Origin: Pelagophyceae sp. CCMP2097
Taxonomy: Eukaryota > Sar > Pelagophyceae
Direction: 5' to 3'
NCBI GenBank assembly: GCA_026770575.1
Contig: MU657169.1
Coordinates: forward strand, 1 to 14,438
DNA: 14,438 bases
Part shown: positions 8,701 to 14,438 of the stretch, in pieces
Layout: each line of letters begins with the position of its first letter
How positions within the stretch are numbered: the stretch's first letter is position 1
The notes under the pieces: generated by a model
The model's input: only the letters and a program-made list of their open reading frames with translations
Told to the model about the DNA's origin: nothing
Database searches by the model: none
Made by a program: the position numbers and the translations under genes

Positions 8701-9958
8701 TCGCACGGCTGCAGGAGGGCAACTTGCGGGCGGGCGAGCTCGAAAAGGCTTCCGCGGCGCACAAGGACGACTTCCCCACGGGCATCCCCAAATGCGGGTC
8801 CGACGCCTTGAGGATTGGCCTGCTGGCCTACACGGTCCAGGGCCGCGACATCAATCTGGACATCAAGCGCGTCGTGGGCTACCGTTCGTTTTGCAACAAG
8901 CTTTGGAACGCGACGCGGTTCATGCTTGGCAATTTCGCAGACGACTTCAAGCCCACCGATTCTCAAGTCTGGATGCAGCTTCGGTCTGGGTCGTTGGAGT
9001 TGCAGCCGCGCGACAAGTTCATGCTCTCCAGAATCGCCTACTTGGCGGAGACGATGAACGCTCAGTTAGAAGCCTACACCTTCGGCGAAGCAGTGGCCAC
9101 CATCTATCAATTCTTCCTCGCCGACCTCTGCGACGTCTACGTCGAAGTCGTCAAGCCTCTCTTCCGGTCGACGGACCCGAAGGACGACGGGAAAAAGAAG
9201 GCGACGTCGTACGTCCTCTGGGCCGCTTTAGATTGCGGCCTGCGCTGCCTGCACCCCTTTTGCCCTTTTGTCACCGAGGAGTTGTGGCAACGGCTGCCTC
9301 GACCAGCGCCGCCGTTGAAGTCGATTATGGTGTCCCCGTACCCGGAGATTTCGAACGAGACTATCCCCGCGTCCTTCCGCAACGTTTCCGTCGAGGCAGC
9401 GACAAAGGTCATGCTCGACTGCGTCTCCGCCGCGCGCGCGCTCAAGGCGCAGTACAATCTGAACAAGCCTGCAGACTTTTTGCTCCTCTGCAAGGACGCC
9501 GCCGTGGCCGCCGCGGTGCTGGACCACCGCGACGATTTTGCCGCGCTCACAAAGGCAAAGTCCTTTGAGATCCTCGCCGCCGGCACCGACGCCCCCGCGG
9601 GTAAGTGGGATCCTGCAAGGATGAGGCACCCTTGAGGAAGCCACCCTTTGCGCGATGAAGCAACCCTTTGCGACGACCGACCCTAGGCTGCGCTGCCTCC
9701 GTCGTCGACGAAAACGTCACCGTCCTCGTCAACCTCAGCGGCCTCGTGGACGTGGCGCTGGAGCTGAAGAAGCTGAAGAAGCAGGTCGACGATTTGGCTC
9801 CGCTGCTTTCCAAGCTGACGGCAAAGTTGGTCGATCCCAAGTATCTCGAAAAGGCCCCGCAATCCCAGGTCGACCAGGACGAATTGAAGCGTGGAGCGTA
9901 CCAGGACAAGATGGACGCGCTCTTGGCGGGCATGGCAAACTGGAGCAACATGGCCTAG
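5795..9958 (+). CDS. VARS: Valyl-tRNA synthetase with N-terminal WHEP domain
   Basis: Class I synthetase that attaches valine to tRNA-Val. Inferred exons: 5795-5989, 6053-6345, 6394-7255, 7393-7691, 7785-8436, 8670-9600 and 9687-9958, giving 1167 residues. Introns are 63, 48, 137, 93, 233 and 86 bp, all GT-AG. Every junction restores family sequence, e.g. [35 protein letters not shown] and [11 protein letters not shown]. Order: a WHEP-like helical hairpin (about 11-58); a Lys-rich linker; [13 protein letters not shown] with the HIGH-type signature at 213-216; a CP1 editing domain with [14 protein letters not shown] (Leu where Pro is usual) and [15 protein letters not shown]; the tRNA-Val-type [17 protein letters not shown] and [22 protein letters not shown] with KMSKS at 754-758; an anticodon-binding helical domain; and a C-terminal coiled coil ([16 protein letters not shown]). 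The Met at 5795 has a strong context (GCCATGG). In-frame Mets at 5753 and 5663 have weak contexts and would add 14 or 44 residues. Length fits eukaryotic cytosolic ValRS. Confidence 0.95.
7325..7388 (+). repeat. Two abutting tandem duplications inside ValRS intron 3
   Basis: A perfect 10-bp duplication (cgtagaggaa at 7325-7334 and 7335-7344) is directly followed by a perfect 22-bp duplication (7345-7366 and 7367-7388). The acceptor AG follows four bases later at 7391-7392. Together they make up nearly half of this 137-bp intron. The perfect identity suggests recent origin. Confidence 0.9.
8447..8485 (+). repeat. Short tandem repeat in ValRS intron 5
   Basis: Three units of about 13 bp, ttttcgaagacct at 8447-8459 and 8461-8473 plus a variant at 8474-8485, lie just after the GTACGT donor of the longest intron (233 bp). 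Confidence 0.7.
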
Positions 9959-10197
9959 AGCGTCTCCCGGCATCCCTGGCACCTTTGGCAAGCAGCCGCC
10001 GTGCCCGGCCCTCGCCCCGTGCCCCGCGCCTCCGCGAGCGGACGAGGGCCGCCGCCTCGTAAGCAGCATCTTCTCAAAACAGGATGACCCTTCTCCTGCT
10101 GAAGGCGTCGACCCTCCTCTACAGAGGTGAATAGTTTCGGCGTTCTTCGGGCGGGCTTGCCGAGACGTCTTTCCGGCTTGCGTCTCTTTGGCTTCCC
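9959..10197. other. Intergenic region downstream of ValRS
   Basis: This should contain the ValRS 3' untranslated region and the 5' flank of the next plus-strand gene. I see no conserved protein, RNA gene, hairpin or clear poly(A) signal. A long minus-strand frame crosses it but is Arg-rich and lacks protein-family character. Confidence 0.4.
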
Positions 10198-10972
10198 ATG
10201 TCGGCCCTGCGATGCCGCCTCAGAGTGCATCCTGGGCCGGGGCTGAGGCGGTTCTCTGACTTTGCGAGTGACTTTTCCAAAGAGATGACCGAAGATCCCA
10301 CGTCCCCATACGAAGCCTCGAGCATCGCGAATGCCGATTTCAACAGAGTCCGCCACATCCTCGCGCGCGCGCGTTTGACGCCGACGTTCGGGTCGCCGCT
10401 TAGAGCGTTGGCTAACGAGCGCGGGAAAGTCGGCCGCGATTTGGAAGCTTTGGAGCTTCATAACCCCAATCTCTACAAAGTCACGCTCAAAGACCCGTGA
10501 GTCGAGACGAAACGCGCTGCGTGTCGGTCGAGGACCTCCGAAGGGCATCGACCACCTGCGACCGTCTTTGCCCCGAGGCGCGGCGTAGGCTCCTCGACTT
10601 TGCGGGCGACGAGACAGTGGAGCGCCACACGGTCAACGTCGTCCTACGGCTCCTGCAGGTGCGCTTGGCAGGTGCTCTCGTGCATTGACCTTTTGCTGCA
10701 GGACGAGCACTTCTGCGGCCGCTGCCGCACGTACCACGCGCCCTACGGCCTCGACTGCCAGGAGAGCCGCGGCTTTTACGTCGGCCACGGTAAAGGCCAG
10801 CGTCTATGGAAGCACGCGGGATCGGTCGAACCCCTGCTGGGATCCCATCTTCGGTCCCCGCGGACTGCATCCCATCCCGCGCGGCGACGCAGGCGGCTTT
10901 GTGGGTAAGACGGGCGACGGCGTGCAGCCGGACAAAGACCCCGACGCAGATGCGTGCTACGGCTCCGAGTGA
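10198..10972 (+). CDS. Unrecognised multi-exon protein with a CxxC motif
   Basis: I do not recognise the family. Inferred exons: 10198-10496 (donor GTGAGT), 10544-10658 (donor GTGCGC) and 10702 onward. The junctions give LYKVTLKDP-ASTTCDRLCPEA and NVVLRLLQ-DEHFCGRCRTYH, frame-continuous through introns of 47 and 43 bp. The first 25 or so residues are Arg-rich and acid-poor, so an organelle presequence is possible. The third exon has CGRC followed by another Cys about ten residues on, which may bind metal. After YVGHG there are two options: splice 10790-10892 (GTAAAG...GCAG, 103 bp) into GGFVGKTGDGVQPDK and stop at 10970-10972 (193 residues), or read through to a stop at 10906-10908 (206 residues). 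In the first case the stop is formed exactly at the junction of a 22-bp tandem duplication, so the original protein may have continued. It lies in tandem with ValRS, 239 bp downstream. The coding call is moderate; the 3' end is unsure. Confidence 0.5.
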
Positions 10973-10992
10973 TGCGTGCTACGGCTCCGAGG
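10949..10992 (+). repeat. 22-bp tandem duplication creating a stop codon
   Basis: Bases 10949-10970 and 10971-10992 match at 21 of 22 positions. In the frame reading DADACYGSE, the TGA at 10970-10972 spans the copy junction. Removing one copy gives an open frame continuing past 11000. Because 22 is not a multiple of three, the duplication shifts any frame through it. Confidence 0.85.
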
Positions 10993-11330
10993 AGCGGCCC
11001 CGCGCGAGGACGCCGGCCGCACTCCAAGGCAGGCCCCTTCGAAATCGCCCTCTTCGAATCCGCCGCCGCCGCGCAGCGTTCTCTTCGAGACCCCCGGGCG
11101 GGGTTGGAGCATTATCCGAGCATATGTCCTTCAAAAAGGAGTCGCGATGCCTTAGCGGTCTTTACAATCGAGCGGCCGGGTGCACTCGCAAGCTCGGACC
11201 GCGCGGCGGGGCGGCCGGGTATGGCTGGCATGCGGCGGGCCAGCGCGCCGGTGCGTTCGCCGCTGCAGGCCGAGTCCGCGACGGCGCGCCGGCCCCGAGG
11301 ATGAGGGAGCGTCGCAGCGAGGCTCTTTGC
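10993..11330 (+). other. Possible former 3' exon or UTR of the preceding gene
   Basis: A plus-strand frame here contains the protein-like stretch AGPFEIALFESAAAAQRSLR and runs open to a stop at 11302-11304. It is in a different frame from the preceding exons. It could be a further exon, a fragment cut off by the 22-bp duplication, or chance coding in GC-rich DNA. On the other strand it is the 3' flank of the RING/MYND/Sel1 gene. I cannot resolve it. Confidence 0.3.
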
Positions 11331-13480
11331 CTAAAGCTCGCCTTCAGCCGCCTCCACAAACTTCGCCGCGCCGGCGTGCCCCTGCGCCGCGGCGCGCTTG
11401 TAGAAGCGCAGCGCCTCATAGTCGTCCCGCGGCACGCCGTGGCCTCTATCATAACACTTGCCGAGGTTGTAGAGCGCGATCCCCTCGCCATGGTCACGCG
11501 ACGGCTCTCCGCAGGCCTTCGCCGCGGCGAGGCGCCACCATCGCACGGCTTCATCGTACGACTGTGCCACGCCGTGGCCTGAGTAGAACGCTATGCCGAG
11601 AAACGATTGGGCGCCAGGATATCCCTGCTCGGCTGAGCGGCGAAACCACTGCGCGGCGGTCTCGTAGTCGATCTCGACGCCTTCGCCGTTCTGGTAACAA
11701 ATTCCCAGTCGCGCCTGAGCTAATGCATGCCCTTGCGCCGCAGCGAGCCCGTACAACTCGAACGCCCGCTTCGGGTTCTTCTTGAGGCCCAAGTTACCAA
11801 ACTGGTAAGCGTCTGCGAGCTGCACCTGCGCCCTGGCGTTCCCCTTGTCCACGTGCGCCTGCAGCCGGCGCACTATCGCGGCATTCGACATAGAGGGCAG
11901 CTCTCGGCACAGCGGGCAATGCTTGTTGTGTTTGACGCACTCGACGGAGCATGCCGTGCACAAGCTCTGGCAGCAGCAGTTGTAGAATGTTGCGCCTTCT
12001 CCAGATGGAAGCAGGTCGTGGCAGATAGGGCACGTGCCGCGGCGGCCGAGCCAGTCCGGCGCGTCGTCGTTCAGCGTGGTGGCCTCGCCCTCCGCCGTCT
12101 TTTCTTCTCGACCAGTCGGTAAGCGCGGCGCTGCGTTGAAACCAGCTGCCGACGCGACATCAACGACTGCCGGCTCCTCCTCAATATTCAGCTTCATCAA
12201 GTTCGACATGAGCTCGATGAGGCCTCGGAGCCGATCTTGAAACTCGGGGGTGAGCTGCTTGCACTGCGCCTTGTGCCCGCGCTCCTTCCAGTCTACGAGC
12301 TGGCACGCCTTGCTGCAATAACACCGGGATTTGCACGTGGTGCAGCGCTTGCCGCCCGGCTCGTCGCAGATGCAGCACGGCATTGGGCCTGCTGCGGCCG
12401 GCGGCGGGTCCTCCTTCGTTTCGTGGATGGTACCTCTGGCGATCGCCCGGTCCTGGAGCCCGTGGGCGCTGGCGGCGGTGGCGGCCCGGGGCAAGGCCTT
12501 TTTGATGTGTGTGCCCATCTTGCAAATCTCCTCCGATGTCGTCTCGACCCAGCGCGGCGCCATGTGCCGCGACGCCGCCGTGCCCGCCATGAGCGGCGAG
12601 ACCTCGACGCGGCCGCCGGCGTCGATGTCGGTCACGCGCCCCTCGTACCTAGCGCGCCGGCTCTGCGGGCGCGCGGCCTTTGCGAAAAGCGAGCGGCGCA
12701 CCAGAGCGGCTTGACGGCGTCCTCGGATCGGACCTCGCAGGCGTCTTCGCGGCGCAGCAGCATGCGCCAGTGGTCGGTGTGCGTGAACAGCTTGGCCAGC
12801 GGTGCGTCGTTGGGATGGAGGCCGAGCCAGGCGTCCCACTTGCTGGACCAGCCGCGGAAGTGCACCTTAGCGCCCTTAACTGCGTCGAGGTCGATGACAA
12901 TGGCGTCGAACCAACGGCCCTCAGAGTCACGCGCGTCCACGACCTGGCCCACGCGCAGCGCCGCGCGCCACTGAGAATCGCGCGGCCACGAACCGTCGGC
13001 GCAGCGCGCCTCGACGAGGGCGCCCCAGCGCCGCGCCTTAGACGCCGGTCTTAAAATCAGGCCCAGCAACGTGTCGTCGTCGTCGTCCGCCAGCAGTAGC
13101 CAGCCGTCGTCGTCGTCCGCCGCCGCGCGCGCCTTCCAGAAGCGCTGCTCCCCGAGCGGCCCGACGGCGTCTGTCTGCCGGTCGTCCTCCACCGCCACCT
13201 TGAGCCAGACGCGCGCCTCACGCTGCGCCGCCGGCGGGAGCGCCGCCGCCTTGATGATGGCGCGCCGCGTGTCCCCTAGTGGCCCGTCGCGCGGAAGCAC
13301 ACGCGTCGGCGTGGCCGAGGCAGGACCGCCCCTCTTATCGCGCGCATCCTCCGAGTCGCAGCGGCTGTGGACGACGAACACGTCGCCGGCGTCGGGGGGG
13401 ACGGCGCCGTCGGCCTTTAAGACGCGGACGTCGAAGCGCTGGTAGTAGACCTCGGCGGCGGCCGGCGACGGGTCCCCCAT
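11331..13480 (-). CDS. Chromo-barrel / MYND / RING / Sel1-repeat protein
   Basis: Two exons, 13480-12702 and 12648-11331, joined over a 53-bp GT-AG intron that restores KPLW-YEGRVTDID, give 698 residues. Regions: a variable N-terminus with two poly-Asp tracts (122-125, 132-136); a chromo-barrel/Tudor-knot-like segment (about 174-220, VHFRGWSSKWDAW); a second Tudor-like segment (about 245-300); a MYND zinc finger (351-389: C351, C354, C362, C365, C371, C375, H385, C389); a RING-type finger (466-507: CPIC, C486, C490, C493, H500, CPLC); and four Sel1 repeats (about 515-690). By family, Tudor/chromo-barrel folds bind methylated peptides or nucleic acid, MYND and Sel1 mediate protein contacts, and RING often recruits an E2; a ubiquitin-ligase-like scaffold is inference. 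The Met at 13480 is the first in frame. Residues about 326-347 derive from a copy of the gene's own 5' leader (see repeats). No frame breaks are seen, unlike the relative at 387-1025. No signal peptide or membrane segment is visible. Confidence 0.85.
12422..12457 (-). repeat. Internal copy of the gene's 5' leader (36 bp)
   Basis: This matches 13481-13516 at 33 of 36 positions and includes the perfect palindrome GGCGATCGCC. Weaker similarity continues on the MYND side: internal GGACCCGCCGCCGGCCGC corresponds to GGACCCGTCGCCGGCCGC just after the gene's ATG, with a 6-bp length difference. Here the copy is translated, as DRAIARGTIHE, between the second Tudor-like region and the MYND finger. Confidence 0.9.
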
Positions 13481-13516
13481 CGTGGATGGCGCCTCTGGCG
13501 ATCGCCCGGGCCTGGA
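13481..13516 (-). repeat. Leader copy of the 36-bp repeat, next to the ATG
   Basis: This 36-bp sequence ends directly at the start codon (13478-13480) of the RING/MYND/Sel1 gene and so should lie in its 5' untranslated region or core promoter. It carries the palindrome GGCGATCGCC. Its near-duplicate lies within the coding sequence at 12422-12457. Confidence 0.9.
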
Positions 13517-13743
13517 CTCGAGAATCCTGGCGCTCGTGTGTCGGGTTGCACGCTGCCAGCTGTTTGGCTGTAAGCAGCTGGAATCTGTTTTTTTTTTACA
13601 AAGAAGGGCCCCTCGACTCGTAATGGGGAAGATCTGGCTTTTTTTTTGGAGAACCCGACTCGGAAGGGTCCTTTAAAACGTTTAATCAACGTCAGTTTAC
13701 GGAAAAGGTCCTTCGGGTCCTTTGATTGAAGGATTAGGATTCC
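13517..13743. other. 5' flank of the RING/MYND/Sel1 gene, T-runs
   Basis: Base composition turns AT-richer here. Two T-runs (ten T at 13588-13597, nine T at 13639-13647) are each followed by related sequence containing cgactcg. Relative to the minus-strand gene they are A-runs upstream of the start. No tRNA or other RNA gene accompanies them, so a Pol III terminator role is not supported. A minus-strand frame here overlaps the gene start out of frame and is not convincing. Confidence 0.4.
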
Positions 13744-14099
13744 TAGAGTAAAGGTCAATTTAAGAACCTGGTCAATTTAAGAACCGACGAAAAAATCGAC
13801 AAAAGACGTTCAATATCTCAATAAGGCATTTATAAGGCCCAATTAAATCCATTAAATCCCTTATTGGGATATTATCCGGCTCCAGGGGCCCGGTTCTTAA
13901 TCTGACCGGCGGTTTTTAAGGAACCGATGGTCGGTCCGGACTCTGCCTATGCTAAATTTCTCACAGAAGTCCTCCGCGGACGCCATAATTTGGAGGGGAC
14001 CCAGACGCGTCCCCTGGCAGCGTCAAAACCGCAAACAACGGCGTCGCCGGGCCGCTGATTTTTTTTTCGCTTAGCGGTTCTTAATTGACCTTTACTCTA
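13744..14099. mobile_element. Candidate MITE-like element with terminal inverted repeats
   Basis: The left end (13744-13768) and the reverse complement of the right end (14076-14099) match over 24 of 25 positions, differing by one T. The span is 356 bp, AT-richer than the genes, and has no protein-like frame. The inner part of the repeat, GGTCAATTTAAGAACC, is duplicated in tandem at the left end (13753-13768 and 13770-13785), and a related inverted copy lies at 13892-13907. If the outer TA is the target duplication, the repeat would begin GAGTAAAGG, resembling a Tc1/mariner-type layout. No longer target duplication is visible. A regulatory inverted repeat or the remains of a larger element are alternatives. 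Confidence 0.45.
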
Positions 14100-14438
14100 C
14101 AAGGGGTATCGGCGATGAAACCGGTCTCAAGTGGCGCAAAGTTTTGGCTCTCCTAGGCCGCCCGCGGGCGTTGGCGTGGTCGCTACGGGCTTCCCTACCC
14201 CCCGGGGTGTCCGTGAAATGATAAGCCGCGTGGAGGGCGCCTTGCAAGGGCGCGAACAAGCGTTTCCTCCAATATTATGGACTCGATAAAATCTGTATTT
14301 GCCTCCTTACCTTGATTTTAACTTGACTTTGCCTCCTCTATCGGGAAGGTTCGGGCCCGGCTGTCAACTGCAGGACCGCAGGGATCGAAATTCTGGCTAT
14401 GTGACGGGGCGGGTCCATACGCACTGGGGTGGTATATG
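14100..14438. other. Intergenic tail with no recognised feature
   Basis: I found no convincing open frame, RNA gene or structured repeat. The motif tttgcctcct occurs twice about 30 bp apart around 14300-14340, probably by chance or as a small duplication. GC is mixed, with an AT-rich patch near 14270-14340. Confidence 0.4.

Noticed and set aside
9955..10548. A 197-residue minus-strand frame downstream of ValRS
   Set aside because: It is Arg/Pro-rich and opposite to a plus-strand gene with two frame-consistent introns and better protein character.
12632..12701. A frameshift splitting the RING/MYND/Sel1 gene in two
   Set aside because: A 53-bp GT-AG intron at 12649-12701 restores W-Y-E-G-R-V in the Tudor-like region exactly, so two separate genes or a sequencing error is not needed.
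13588..13647. T-runs as Pol III terminators of small RNA genes
   Set aside because: No A/B box or tRNA-like cloverleaf was found upstream on either strand.
13417..13758. A 113-residue minus-strand frame overlapping the Sel1 gene start
   Set aside because: Its end overlaps the better-supported start of the RING/MYND/Sel1 gene out of frame, and it runs through low-complexity leader sequence.

Overview
This is a GC-rich nuclear window from a unicellular eukaryote. Two housekeeping genes can only be read through short GT-AG introns. Joining their exons restores unbroken family motifs at every junction. The high GC, introns of roughly 50-230 bp, and a RING/MYND/Sel1-repeat gene with a decayed relative suggest a stramenopile microalga, perhaps a pelagophyte such as Aureococcus. 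That assignment is inference from gene style; no marker gene proves it.

Layout. Bases 1-386 hold no gene but contain a 13-bp hairpin and a short direct repeat. Bases 387-1025 (+) are a broken RING/Sel1-repeat pseudogene with three different in-frame stops. Bases 1144-3522 (-) are a decayed gene for a coiled-coil-rich protein, split over several frames. Bases 3764-5598 (-) are a seven-exon Pus1/TruA-type tRNA pseudouridine synthase. Head to head with it, starting 65-197 bp away depending on the start codon, is a seven-exon valyl-tRNA synthetase (+, to 9958) with an N-terminal WHEP domain. Bases 10198-10972 (+) carry an unrecognised multi-exon gene. Bases 11331-13480 (-) encode an intact two-exon, 698-residue protein with chromo-barrel/Tudor-like, MYND, RING and Sel1 regions. 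The last 0.9 kb is AT-richer and holds a 356-bp segment bounded by inverted repeats, possibly a small non-autonomous DNA element.

How it fits together. The central pair are both tRNA enzymes (modification and charging) and share a very short intergenic region, so co-expression from one bidirectional promoter is plausible. They are flanked by two convergently oriented members of the Sel1/RING family, one dead and one intact. The intact one carries, inside its coding sequence just before the MYND finger, a near-copy of its own 5' leader. This is the strongest sign of an unusual event here, probably a fusion of two family members.

Two patterns recur. Precise short tandem duplications (10-22 bp) break reading frames or fill introns. 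Splice donors favour GTRCG, with C at +4, and all 13 well-supported acceptors are followed by G. All exon joins were done by eye and have no transcript support.
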